Of a DNA stretch of 64,000 nt, positions 11,117 to 19,700 are shown piece after piece. Within the stretch, counting starts at the first letter, position 1. Every line of letters starts with the position of its first letter. Location: assembly GCF_018531465.1 (NCBI RefSeq), contig NZ_JAHDTF010000040.1:42227-106226 (forward strand), read 5' to 3'. Source of the stretch: Sphaerisporangium fuscum (GTDB lineage: Bacteria > Actinomycetota > Actinomycetes > Streptosporangiales > Streptosporangiaceae). The position numbers and the translations under genes are program-made. The notes beneath the pieces are model-generated. The model worked only from the letters and a program-made list of their open reading frames with translations, did not search any database and was not told the origin of the DNA.

Positions 11117-11998
11117 ATGATCTGGGGGCGGAAGGTCTTCGCGGGGGCGTTCGGGGTGGCGCTGGTGGCGATGAGCGCGGCATGCGGCCCCACCACGCCG
11201 CCCAAGACTTCGGGAGGCAAGCCCTCCACATCTGGTGACGGTTCCCACCACACGTCCCCGGGCCGGACGCGACCGCGCTCCCACGGGAACCCGGGTGAGC
11301 CCGTGGCCGCGATGCCCCAGCCGGGGGAGGTCACGCCAATCCGTAAGCCCGCGAACGGGATGCCGCCCGTCATCTCCTCCATCGCGACCAAGCGGAAGGT
11401 CGTCTTCCTCACCATCGACGACGGCTGGGAGCAGGACCCCGGCTTCGTCCAGCTGGTCAAGGACCGGGCCGTCCCGATCATGGTGTTCGCCATGCGGGAC
11501 GCGGTCGAGGCCAGGGGCGTGCCCGACCCCACCGCGGCCGGCGGCAAGTACGTCGGGGCGGGCAAGTGGTCGTACTTCCAGGGCCTGCGTGACCTCGGGG
11601 TGCCCATCGAGGCCCACACACTCACCCACCCGAACCTGTGGCACCTGGGGCCGGCGGCGCAGAAGGCCGAGATCTGCGGATCGGCCAAGGTGATCACCAA
11701 GGAGATCGGGCGTCGTCCGACGCTGTTCCGCCCGCCGTTCGGCAACTACAACCCCGCCACCCTGCAGGCGGTGAAGGACTGCGACCTGTCGGCCGTCCTG
11801 CTGTGGACGGCGACCGTGCAGCCCGGCGGGAAGATCGCCTACCAGACGCCCGACAAGAAGCTGCACCCCGGCGACATCCTGCTCCTGCACTTCCGCCCCC
11901 ACCTGGCCAGGGACTTCCGCATCCTCCTGGACAAGATCAAGCGCCGGGGCTTCGCCCTGGGCGACCTCCCCGCCTACCTCAAGGCCTCCGGCGTCTGA
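11117..11998 (+). CDS. Lipoprotein with NodB polysaccharide deacetylase domain
   Basis: This 293-residue exported protein has a lipoprotein signal (VALVAMSAAC, lipidated C23), a Pro/Ser/Thr-rich linker to about residue 75 and a CE4/NodB domain. Visible NodB motifs are TIDDG (motif 1, D101-D102), HTLTH (H167 and H171, metal ligands), RPPFGNYN (motif 3) and LLLHF near the end. The enzyme would deacetylate N-acetylated sugars in peptidoglycan, teichoic acids or another surface polymer outside the membrane. I use the ATG at 11117; an in-frame TTG at 11099 is less likely because it would lengthen the n-region. It stands alone between two regulators. CE4 members vary in substrate, which cannot be fixed here. 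Confidence 0.87.
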   Translation: MIWGRKVFAGAFGVALVAMSAACGPTTPPKTSGGKPSTSGDGSHHTSPGRTRPRSHGNPGEPVAAMPQPGEVTPIRKPANGMPPVISSIATKRKVVFLTIDDGWEQDPGFVQLVKDRAVPIMVFAMRDAVEARGVPDPTAAGGKYVGAGKWSYFQGLRDLGVPIEAHTLTHPNLWHLGPAAQKAEICGSAKVITKEIGRRPTLFRPPFGNYNPATLQAVKDCDLSAVLLWTATVQPGGKIAYQTPDKKLHPGDILLLHFRPHLARDFRILLDKIKRRGFALGDLPAYLKASGV

Positions 11999-12062
11999 AG
12001 GGGCGAACCTCCGGCCGCCCGCCGGCATCTAACAGGTGTTCCGAGAGAGGCGGGATCTGCGT

Positions 12063-15000
12063 ATGGCGCTGGCGGCGGCGTTGCTGCCGGAGGACCCGGA
12101 GCGGCTGGGCGAGTACTGGCTGGCCGGTCGGCTGGGAGCGGGCGGGCAGGGGGTGGTGTACGAGGCGTACGACCCCGGAGGCCGCCGGGTCGCGATCAAG
12201 GTGCTGCACGGGGAGGCGGCGCGTGACCAGGAACTGCGCGGCCGGTTCGGGCGGGAGGCGACGGCGGCGCGGCGGGTCGCGTCGTTCTGCACGGCAGGGG
12301 TGATCGACGCCCGGCTGGACGGCGACCAGCCGTACATCGTGAGCGAGTACGTGGAGGGGCCGAGCCTGCGCCGCGCCGTCCGGCAGGAGGGCCGCCGGTT
12401 CGGCGGGGACGATCTGCACAGGCTGGCGACGGGGGTGGCGACCGCGCTGGCCGCGATCCACGACGCCGGGGTGATCCACCGTGACCTGAAGCCGGACAAC
12501 GTGCTGCTCGGCCCGGACGGGCCACGGGTGATCGACTTCGGCGTGGCGCGGACGCTGGAGATGTCCCTGACCGCCAGCGGCCTGGTGGCCGGCACGCCCA
12601 CCTACATGGCGCCGGAGGTGTTCACCGGGCAGCGCGCCGGCACGGCCGCCGACGTCTTCGCCTGGGGCGGCATCGTGCTGTTCGCCGCCACCGGCGTCGA
12701 CCCGTTCGAGGCGGAGAGCCTGGGCGGGGTCATGCACCGCGTCCTGTCCTCCGACCCCGACCTGACCGTGCTGCCCGGGTCACTGCGCCCGCTGGTGGGC
12801 GCGGCACTGCGCAAGGACCCGGCGACGCGTCCCGAGGCACGTGAGCTGCTCATGGCCCTGGTCAGCGGGCTCCGCGGCTTCCAGGGCGACCTGCTGGCCC
12901 TGGGCAGCGCCGAGGCCGGGCTGATGGGCCGGGACGGCGACCGCGAGCCGGGCCTCGGGGTGTTCGCCGAGGAGGTGTACGGCCGGCTCGACCCGGCCGC
13001 GCAGGCCGTCGTGCCGGACCTGCTGCTGCGGATGGTCGCGGTCGACGAGCACGGCGACGAGAGCACCCGCCGGGTGAACCGCGAGGAGCTGCTGGAGGGC
13101 CGCCCGCCGGAGGAGGGAAACGCCGTCGAACGCGCGCTCGCGGCCTTCGCGCAGGCCGGCCTGCTGGCCGGGGCGGACGGCGTGATCACGCTGGCCCGTC
13201 CGGCCCTGCTGCGGGCCTGGCCCCGCCTGCGCGCCTGGGCCGACGAGGAGCACGGCGGGCTGCGCGCCCACGTCGAGCTCGCCGCCGCCGCGCGCCGCTG
13301 GCGCAGGGACGGCCGCAAGGACGCCGACCTGCCGCAGGGCGCCCGGCTCGACGCCGCCCTCGGCTGGGCCGCCGCGGGCCGCCGGCACATCGCCCTGAAC
13401 GCCCTCGAACGCGAGTACCTGGACGCGGGATCGGCCCTGGTCAGGCGACGCGCCAACCGGCGCAGGCTGTTCACGCTGGTCCTGGCGGTGCTGCTCGTCC
13501 TCGCCGTCGCCGGCGGCGGCCTGTCGGTGTACCAGAACGGGCGGATCGCCGAGCAGCGCGACCAGGCGACCGGACGGCAGGTGTCCTCCCTCGCCGGCAC
13601 GCTGCGCACGACCGACCCGGGCACGGCGATGCTGCTGACCGTCGCCGGCTGGCGCCTCGCCCCCGGCGCCGACACCCGCTCCGCCCTGACGGCGTCCCTC
13701 TACCAGCCCGAGACCACCGCGTTCCATGACACCCAGGCCTCGGGCGTGAGCCGCCGGGCGCTCAGCCGCGACGGCCGCCTGCTGGCCGGCGTCAGCACCG
13801 ACGGCGTGCGCCTGTACGACCTGCGCAGCGGCAGGAGGACCGGCGGCTGGGGCCACCTCGGCGTCGGCGCCGACGAGCTCGTGCAGAGCGTGTCGCTGAG
13901 CCCGACCGGCCGCTACCTCGCGGTGGCGTTCAGCACGAAGGTCGTCGTGTGGGACACCCGCACGGGGACGCGCAGGCGCGAGTACGACCCGTTCGCGAAC
14001 GATCCCGCCAAGCCCGCCGACCGCCCGTCGGTCCTGCCGCAGACCCTGGAGTTCGGCGACGACGACGCGACCCTCGTGATGCACCAGGGCCAGGGCCTGT
14101 GGCTGTGGAACATCGACAGCGGCCGCACCTACGGGCGGGACGAGTGGGGGCTCGGACCCGGGAGCGTCGCCTCCTCCGGGCGGCTCGCGGCGACGATGTC
14201 GGCGGGCGAATCGGGGATCCACGTCTGGCGGCTTCCCGGCGGAACCGAGGACACCCGTTTCCGCAGGTCCTGTTCCGGCCAGCTCGTCGCCCTGGCCTTC
14301 AGCCCGGACGGCCGCACGCTCGCCTGCGTGGGCGAGGAGACGATCACCTTCGTCGACATGGCGACGGCCCGGCGCCGCGGGGGGAAATGGGAGACCGGTA
14401 TGTCCTCCGGCCTGGATCTGCAGACCATGGCCGAGGTGCGGTACAGCCCGGACGGACGGCTGCTGGCGTCGTACGCCGACACCCGGATCCGGGTCTGGCG
14501 GGTCGCCGACCACCACCTGCTGCTGGACTACAAGCTCGACGGGCGGGTGTCGGACGTCCGCTTCGACACCGACGGGCGGTCGCTGAGATATCTGAGCGAC
14601 CAGTCGGTCATCACCCTGGACCTCGGCCTGCGCCTCACCGGCGGCGGGCTTCCCACGAAGGCGACCGCGGCGACACTGAGCCCCGACGGGCGCCTGCTGG
14701 CCGTCCGGGCCGGCGAGGGAGGGCCGGTGCGCCTGTGGGACGTCCACCGGCGCGCGTTCCTCGGCGGTCCCCTGCCGGGGTCGGGTCTCGCCCCCGACGC
14801 CACCCCCGACCAGCCGCCGCTGTTCAGCCGCGACGGACGCCTTCTGCTCACCGGCGACGGCATGTGGGTCTACAAGCTGTGGGACCTCGCCTCCCGCAAG
14901 GTGATCCGCACCGTTTCCCTGAACCGCAAGTGGAAGGCGGAGGCGGCGGCGCTGAGCCCCGACGGCGGCACCCTCGCGGCCGTGACGACCCGGTTCGTGA

Positions 15001-15491
15001 TCGAACGGGGAAGCGACGAGAACCAGATCCAGATGCGGCTGTGGGACCTTCGGAGCGGCAAGGTGCGCAGGTCGGTGCGCCTGACCGCGGTCCCCAGCGG
15101 GTTCGTCTTCTCTCCGGACGGGCGCTACTTCGCCCCCCTCAGCAGCTACCTCGCCCGGTTCTTCGACACGGCCTCCGGGGCGCCGTCCGGCGCCAATTTC
15201 GCCGTGTCCCCCGAGGACGACATGTCGACCGAGGCTGTGGCGTTCGCACCGGACGGCCGGCTGATGGCGGTGAGCGACGACCTCGGCAGGATCATGCTCT
15301 GGAGCACCCGCGGCCCGACGCTCCGCCCGCCGGTCCTGACGGCGCTCAGGAGTCGATCGGCGCCATGTCCTTCTCCCCCGACGGGCGCCTGCTCGCCACC
15401 GCTGGAGACGGAGGGACCGTCCAGCTCTGGGACGTCGCCGCCGGACGCCGTCTCGGTCCCGCGATCAACCTGTACGGGAGCGCGATCCTGA
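12063..15491 (+). CDS. Membrane Ser/Thr kinase with WD40 repeats, frameshifted near 3' end
   Basis: The protein has an N-terminal Hanks-type kinase domain (glycine loop GAGGQGVVY about 24-32, HRDLKPDN with H139-R140-D141, DFG 158-160, APEVF). A winged-helix-like region follows, then one transmembrane helix (about 469-490, LFTLVLAVLLVLAVAGG) and extracellular WD40 repeats, each marked by FSPDGR..A....VR.WD. As sequenced the frame runs to a stop at 15491, but the last 45-50 residues are out of frame. The expected repeat and C-terminal cap continue in another frame to 15676 (see next entry), for a restored length of about 1204. ATG 12063 is chosen over GTG 12036 because kinase homologues begin just before LLPEDPERLGEYWL and a GAGAGG precedes it. 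Confidence 0.85.
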   Translation: MALAAALLPEDPERLGEYWLAGRLGAGGQGVVYEAYDPGGRRVAIKVLHGEAARDQELRGRFGREATAARRVASFCTAGVIDARLDGDQPYIVSEYVEGPSLRRAVRQEGRRFGGDDLHRLATGVATALAAIHDAGVIHRDLKPDNVLLGPDGPRVIDFGVARTLEMSLTASGLVAGTPTYMAPEVFTGQRAGTAADVFAWGGIVLFAATGVDPFEAESLGGVMHRVLSSDPDLTVLPGSLRPLVGAALRKDPATRPEARELLMALVSGLRGFQGDLLALGSAEAGLMGRDGDREPGLGVFAEEVYGRLDPAAQAVVPDLLLRMVAVDEHGDESTRRVNREELLEGRPPEEGNAVERALAAFAQAGLLAGADGVITLARPALLRAWPRLRAWADEEHGGLRAHVELAAAARRWRRDGRKDADLPQGARLDAALGWAAAGRRHIALNALEREYLDAGSALVRRRANRRRLFTLVLAVLLVLAVAGGGLSVYQNGRIAEQRDQATGRQVSSLAGTLRTTDPGTAMLLTVAGWRLAPGADTRSALTASLYQPETTAFHDTQASGVSRRALSRDGRLLAGVSTDGVRLYDLRSGRRTGGWGHLGVGADELVQSVSLSPTGRYLAVAFSTKVVVWDTRTGTRRREYDPFANDPAKPADRPSVLPQTLEFGDDDATLVMHQGQGLWLWNIDSGRTYGRDEWGLGPGSVASSGRLAATMSAGESGIHVWRLPGGTEDTRFRRSCSGQLVALAFSPDGRTLACVGEETITFVDMATARRRGGKWETGMSSGLDLQTMAEVRYSPDGRLLASYADTRIRVWRVADHHLLLDYKLDGRVSDVRFDTDGRSLRYLSDQSVITLDLGLRLTGGGLPTKATAATLSPDGRLLAVRAGEGGPVRLWDVHRRAFLGGPLPGSGLAPDATPDQPPLFSRDGRLLLTGDGMWVYKLWDLASRKVIRTVSLNRKWKAEAAALSPDGGTLAAVTTRFVIERGSDENQIQMRLWDLRSGKVRRSVRLTAVPSGFVFSPDGRYFAPLSSYLARFFDTASGAPSGANFAVSPEDDMSTEAVAFAPDGRLMAVSDDLGRIMLWSTRGPTLRPPVLTALRSRSAPCPSPPTGACSPPLETEGPSSSGTSPPDAVSVPRSTCTGARS

Positions 15492-15676
15492 GCCTGGCCT
15501 TCACCCCCGACGGCTCGACGTTGTACGCGGCCGACGAGGCCGGGGGCGTGCACGAGTACCCGGTGGCCCCGGAACGGATCGCGGCCCAGGTGTGCGCGCG
15601 CGTGGGCCACACCCTGTCGGAGCAGGACTGGCGGACGTACCTCCCCGAGGTCCCCTACCGGGACGTGTGCCGTTAG
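15341..15676 (+). pseudogene. Out-of-frame C-terminal end of the WD40 kinase
   Basis: Read from codon 15341, this stretch gives GAQESIGAMSFSPDGRLLA, then a full WD40 blade ending VQLWDVAAG, another blade, and the cap LSEQDWRTYLPEVPYRDVC that closes many actinobacterial WD40 repeat proteins. The upstream frame ends in VLT at 15333-15341, so a shift of -1 (equivalent to one missing base near GACGGCG, 15338-15344) joins them perfectly. Either a base was lost in assembly, or the allele is mutated, or the site slips in translation. There is no slippery heptamer of the usual type. Confidence 0.75.
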
Positions 15677-15767
15677 CGATCAGCCGCGGCGCCACGGTGG
15701 AGCAGGGGCAGGGAACAGGACCGCTCCGGCTGCGGCCATCGGCAGCCCGCCGTTCGCCGTCGGGGCT

Positions 15768-16298
15768 TCAGGGGCGTAGGCATTCGAGAATCACGGCGCC
15801 GACGTCGGGCCGGGCGCTGTGGCGCACCGCGGCGACGGCGCCGGCGACGACGGCTTGGACGGCGACCGCGTCGAGGTCCCCGCGCACCGCACCGGCCTGC
15901 TGGGCGCGGCACAGCAGCGCGTCGAACGCGGCCCGGAGCCCGGCGGCGGCCTGCGCGGTCTCTTCGCTGGTCGTCGCGCCGGACTCGGTGAGCACCTGGG
16001 TGAGCTCCTGCTTCGGTCCCGCGGTTTCGATCATGTGACGCAGGAAGCCGAACAGCGCGGCGCCAGGCTCCTGGGCCGTGAGGGCTTCGGCGGCGGTGTC
16101 GTGGAGTCGCTTGAGGTGGTCGGCGACGACGGCGTCGAGGAGAGCCTCCTTGGTGGGGAAGTGACGGTGCACGGTGCCCGCTCCGACGCCGGCCCGGCGG
16201 GCGATCTCGTCGAGCGAGACCCCGGTGCCATCGACGGTGAAGGCCTCACCAGCGACGTCGAGGATTCGTTGCCGGTTACGGCGGGCGTCGGCGCGCAC
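15768..16298 (-). CDS. TetR family repressor
   Basis: This 176-residue TetR-type regulator has an N-terminal HTH (RRNRQRILDVAGEAFTVDG, then VSLDEIARRAGVGAGTVHRHFPTKEALLDAV in pieces of the standard pattern) and an all-helical ligand-binding domain. The start is the GTG at 16298 with GAGAGGA upstream. It is divergent from the NTF2-fold gene at 16389, and the 90-bp gap holds two identical 14-bp dyads, which are probably its operators. The usual logic is repression of both genes until a small ligand binds. The ligand is unknown. Confidence 0.9.
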   Translation of the reverse strand: MRADARRNRQRILDVAGEAFTVDGTGVSLDEIARRAGVGAGTVHRHFPTKEALLDAVVADHLKRLHDTAAEALTAQEPGAALFGFLRHMIETAGPKQELTQVLTESGATTSEETAQAAAGLRAAFDALLCRAQQAGAVRGDLDAVAVQAVVAGAVAAVRHSARPDVGAVILECLRP

Positions 16299-16320
16299 TG
16301 CTGGGATCCTCTCGACAAAC

Positions 16321-16362
16321 GGGGCGAGCGCCCCGTATATTCCTAACCGGGGCGAGCGCCCC
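16321..16362. promoter_or_regulatory. Two tandem operators GGGGCG-AG-CGCCCC
   Basis: The 14-mer GGGGCGAGCGCCCC occurs twice, at 16321-16334 and 16349-16362, 28 bp apart centre to centre. That is close to an integral number of helical turns minus a fraction, so two dimers could bind one region. The dyads lie between the divergent TetR and NTF2-fold genes and are the obvious candidates for TetR binding. Confidence 0.7.
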
Positions 16363-16388
16363 GCTTATCGTATCAAGACACCAAGGAG

Positions 16389-16787
16389 ATGCCGATGCCG
16401 GCCACCTCACCCCGCACGGTCGTCGAACACCTGCTGTCGCTCACCGCCACCGGCCCGACAGAGAAGATGGCCGATCTGTTCGCCGAGGACGCCCTGTTCG
16501 AAATGCCGTTCCTGCCGCCGGGCGTCCCCACGCACGAGGTCGGGCGCGAGACGTTCCGCGCGCACCTCGCCTCCGCAGTGGACGTCGAGGAGTTCACCGG
16601 CATCGACCAGGTCACCATCCATGAGACGGCGGACCCCGAGGTCATCATCACCGAGTACCGGTTGCACGGGCGGGTGATCGCCACCGGCGCCCGGTTCGTC
16701 ACCGGCATCGTCATGATCGCCAGGGTCCGGGACGGCCTGATCGTCTGGTCCCGCTCCTACTCACAGGAGAAGCCGCTCGCCGCCTGA
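16389..16787 (+). CDS. NTF2-fold/SnoaL-like protein
   Basis: This 132-residue protein has the NTF2/SnoaL alpha+beta cone fold: an N-terminal helix pair (VEHLLSLTATGPTEKMADLFAEDALFEMPF), central strands (VIITEYRLHGRVIATGARF) and a final strand pair (GIVMIARVRDGLIVWSRSYS). Such proteins are small ligand-binding enzymes such as isomerases, cyclases or dehydratases, or have no catalysis. It starts at ATG 16389 with AAGGAGAT upstream. It is divergent from and probably controlled by the TetR gene. No catalytic residues can be assigned with certainty. The substrate is unknown. Confidence 0.8.
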   Translation: MPMPATSPRTVVEHLLSLTATGPTEKMADLFAEDALFEMPFLPPGVPTHEVGRETFRAHLASAVDVEEFTGIDQVTIHETADPEVIITEYRLHGRVIATGARFVTGIVMIARVRDGLIVWSRSYSQEKPLAA

Positions 16788-16858
16788 CCCCGGCCCCCCG
16801 TCCCTGTCCACGCTGAACGGCCGCCGCTCGCTCGGTCGAGGGGGTGAGGCGTGCCGGG

Positions 16859-19273
16859 TCAGGTGCCCGTACCGCTGTCTCCAGGCAGCGCTTGGACGGC
16901 CCAGATGGTCTTCCCGGTGGCCGTGTGGCGCGTGCCCCAGCGTTGGGTGAGCTGGGCGACCAGGAGCAGACCGCGCCCGCCTTCGTCGTAGACGCGGGCG
17001 CGGCGAAGATGGGGCGCGGTGCTGCTGGCGTCGGACACCTCGCAGATCAGGTCGCGGTCGTGGATCAGCCGGAGTTGGATGGGTGGGTCACCGTAGCGGA
17101 TCGCGTTGGTGACCAGTTCGCTGACCACCAGTTCCGTGGTGAAGATCGCTTCATCGAGACCCCAGAGAGCCAGCTGCCTGGAGGCGTTCCTGCGCGCTTC
17201 GGCGACGATGGGCGCGCTGGGAGGCAGATTCCAGGTGGCGACCTGGGACGCGTCCAGGGCGCGGGTGCGGGCGATCAGCAGAGCGACGTCGTCCGGAGGA
17301 TGGGAGGGGAGCAGCGCCTCGAGCACGTTGTCGCACATGGCGTCCAGCGACTGATCGGGCCTGGCGAGGGTCTTGCGCAGCACATCGAGGCCCTCGTCGA
17401 TGTCTCGGTAACGCCCTTTGACGAGGCCGTCGGTGTAGAGCACGAGCAAGCTGCCCGCCTGCAGTTCCAACTCGGTGCATTCGAAGTCGAGTCCGCCCAT
17501 GCCGAGCGGCGGCTCGGCTGAAAGGTCGACGAATTCGACCGTGCCGCCAGGACTCACCACGGCGGGCGGTGGATGCCCGGCCCGGGAGAGGCGGCAACGG
17601 CGCGCCACGGGATCATAGACGGCGTAGAGACACGTGGCTCCTATCTCTCCTGGGGCCTCGGTCGCGCTGTCGCGCTGCTCGGCGCCGTCCGCTTCGGCGG
17701 CCAGGTGGGTGACGAGGTCGTCCAGGTGGATGAGCAGTTCGTCGGGTGGCAGATCGACGTCGGCCAGGGTTCGGACCGCGGTGCGCAGGCGGCCCATGGT
17801 GGCGGAGGCCTGGACACCGTGGCCGACGACGTCGCCGACGACCAGGGCGACGCGGGCTCCTGAGAGGGGGATGACGTCGAACCAGTCGCCGCCCACGCCG
17901 GGCCGGGCTCCCGCGGGCAGGTAGCGGGAAGCGACCTCGAGTGCGGCCTGCTGGGGCAGTCGTCGTGGCAGCAGGCAGCGCTGCAAGGTGAGGGCCGTGT
18001 CGCGCTCGCGGGTGTAACGGTAGGCATTGTCGATACAGATCGCCGCCCTTGCCGTGATCTCCTCGGCCAGCAACAGGTCATCCTGATCGAACGGTTCCAT
18101 GAGCCGATGGCGCGCGAAGACGGCCACCCCCAGCGTGGTGCCGCGGGCTCGTAGCGGCACCACCATCGAGTGGGGGGCCCAGTCGCCAGGCGTGTCGTAC
18201 AAGATGGGCCGTCCTGAACGCAGACAGCCGGCCTGCGGGGAGTCGTCGGCGTATGTAGCGATCTGTCCTGGCTTAAGAGTGGCTGCGGGGCCGTCGTCGA
18301 TGACCGACCGGGCGACATGGCGCAGCGTGATGGGACCGGGCGGTGAACCGGTGGGCGGCTCGGCGCCTTGGTCCAGTGAGGTGAGCAGAGCGATGTCGGC
18401 GGCGTCCGCGAGTTTGGGGACGGCCACGTCCGCCATTTCCTGGGCGGTGCGCGCGACCTCGAGTGTGCCGCCGATCCGGGCGCCCGCCTCGTTGAGCATC
18501 AGCAAACGCTGCCGGGCCCAATACTGTTCGGTCATGTCGTGCGCCGCCAGGCACACGGCCTCGACCTGATCGCCTTGGTTCCTGAGTGGGGCGAGGCGAA
18601 CCGCCCAGGCCTGCTTGCGGCTCCTCCCGGGGGTGCGGAAAAAGTTCTCCCTTTGTAGTGGTTCGCCGTTCTCCAGCACCCGGCGGATGCACTCTTCGGT
18701 TTCCTCGAGATGGGCGCCGAGCACGATCTCCGACACCCGCAGCCCGCGCATCTCGTCTTCTGTGAGGTTGAACGCGCTCTGCATGTCCCGGTTCGCCCGC
18801 CGCAGACGTAGATCGCTGCCGTAGATCGCCATGGCGCACGGGCCCTGGCCGAACGCCCACTCCATCAGGACTTCGTCTTGGGGCGGCCGCGGCCCGGCCG
18901 TGACAGGTGACACGACGAACCACTCGCCGCCACCGGTGTCCGCCGTCCGGTGATGCGCCAGTAGCCCCACCTTCACCCGGTGACCGTCCCGATGTAGCAG
19001 TGTGACGCTTCCGTTCCACCGCGGCAGTTCCGCGAAGGACGACTGAACCGTCCCGGCGGCGACGTCCTCGGCGAGGAGGACGGCCGCGGACCGTCCCACG
19101 ATGTCAGCGGGGTGATAGCCGAGCAACCTCTGGGCCTCCGCGCTCCAACCGGTCACGACGCCATGATCATCGATCACGGCGGTCGCCGTGTACGCTGCGA
19201 GGGGATCATCCGACCAGGACGATGCGGGGCGCGGATCCGGCCGGTCACCCCCGGGAGTGCTGGCTTCCTTCAT
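16859..19273 (-). CDS. PAS-PAS-GAF-SpoIIE phosphatase with C-terminal HATPase domain
   Basis: This 804-residue signalling protein combines two PAS sensors (about 25-120 and 150-250, the second with AMAIYGSDLRLRRANRDMQ), a GAF domain (about 265-430), a PP2C-type SpoIIE phosphatase domain (GGDWFDVIPL, VVGDVVGHGVQASATM, LVLYTDGLV) and a RsbW-like HATPase domain (ELVVSELVTNAIRYG, DEGGRGLLLV). In Streptomyces-type actinomycetes such fusions control partner-switching of sigma factors: the phosphatase acts on an anti-anti-sigma protein and the ATPase domain acts as an anti-sigma kinase. GAGGTGAGGAACG precedes the ATG. No sigma or anti-anti-sigma gene is adjacent, so partners must be elsewhere. Confidence 0.9.
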   Translation of the reverse strand: MKEASTPGGDRPDPRPASSWSDDPLAAYTATAVIDDHGVVTGWSAEAQRLLGYHPADIVGRSAAVLLAEDVAAGTVQSSFAELPRWNGSVTLLHRDGHRVKVGLLAHHRTADTGGGEWFVVSPVTAGPRPPQDEVLMEWAFGQGPCAMAIYGSDLRLRRANRDMQSAFNLTEDEMRGLRVSEIVLGAHLEETEECIRRVLENGEPLQRENFFRTPGRSRKQAWAVRLAPLRNQGDQVEAVCLAAHDMTEQYWARQRLLMLNEAGARIGGTLEVARTAQEMADVAVPKLADAADIALLTSLDQGAEPPTGSPPGPITLRHVARSVIDDGPAATLKPGQIATYADDSPQAGCLRSGRPILYDTPGDWAPHSMVVPLRARGTTLGVAVFARHRLMEPFDQDDLLLAEEITARAAICIDNAYRYTRERDTALTLQRCLLPRRLPQQAALEVASRYLPAGARPGVGGDWFDVIPLSGARVALVVGDVVGHGVQASATMGRLRTAVRTLADVDLPPDELLIHLDDLVTHLAAEADGAEQRDSATEAPGEIGATCLYAVYDPVARRCRLSRAGHPPPAVVSPGGTVEFVDLSAEPPLGMGGLDFECTELELQAGSLLVLYTDGLVKGRYRDIDEGLDVLRKTLARPDQSLDAMCDNVLEALLPSHPPDDVALLIARTRALDASQVATWNLPPSAPIVAEARRNASRQLALWGLDEAIFTTELVVSELVTNAIRYGDPPIQLRLIHDRDLICEVSDASSTAPHLRRARVYDEGGRGLLLVAQLTQRWGTRHTATGKTIWAVQALPGDSGTGT

Positions 19274-19700
19274 CGTTCCTCACCTCACGCTCCCCGGTCG
19301 CGGCCATCCGGCAGGAGCTCACATGGATGACTCGCCGATCGCATGCCCCGGTCCGCCTGCGCCGGTTCGCCGTTCGCTCACGACCTCGTCGCGTCCCGCC
19401 CCGATCAGCCCGTGGCCCGGCGCGCCTTCGTCCCAGCCGGGAGCGGACGGCCCGTGCACCGCCCCTTGGCCCATCGGGGATCTGGGAACGGTGGGCCTCA
19501 TGGAGCGCTCAATCGGCGTGATTGGTCCGTATTGGTGTGAGTTTACATATCCGCAGGTCAACGGGAGGATGGCAGTCCTCGGCGCCCACGTGACCGTCAA
19601 GTAACCGTCGGCGCTCCTACGGCCATTGCCGCGCCTGGTGTCCGGATGTGACAGAAGCTCGTCGTGGCGGTCATGGAGTCGCGTTGGCGACAATAGGCGC
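19274..19700. other. Intergenic region of 427 bp with no recognised gene
   Basis: I find no supported gene. The segment 19500-19625 is locally AT-richer and would hold the promoters of the two divergent neighbours. A 34-codon frame (19500-19604) lacks a ribosome site and gives no recognisable product, so I do not call it. Confidence 0.6.

Noticed and set aside
8111..12028. A 1305-codon open frame antisense to the SARP and NodB genes
   Set aside because: It is a product of extreme third-position GC on the opposite strand. It has no domain character, while both plus-strand genes show clear motifs.
19500..19604. Small gene of 34 codons between the SpoIIE-type gene and the GlxA regulator
   Set aside because: No ribosome site, no recognisable sequence, and codon bias is weak.
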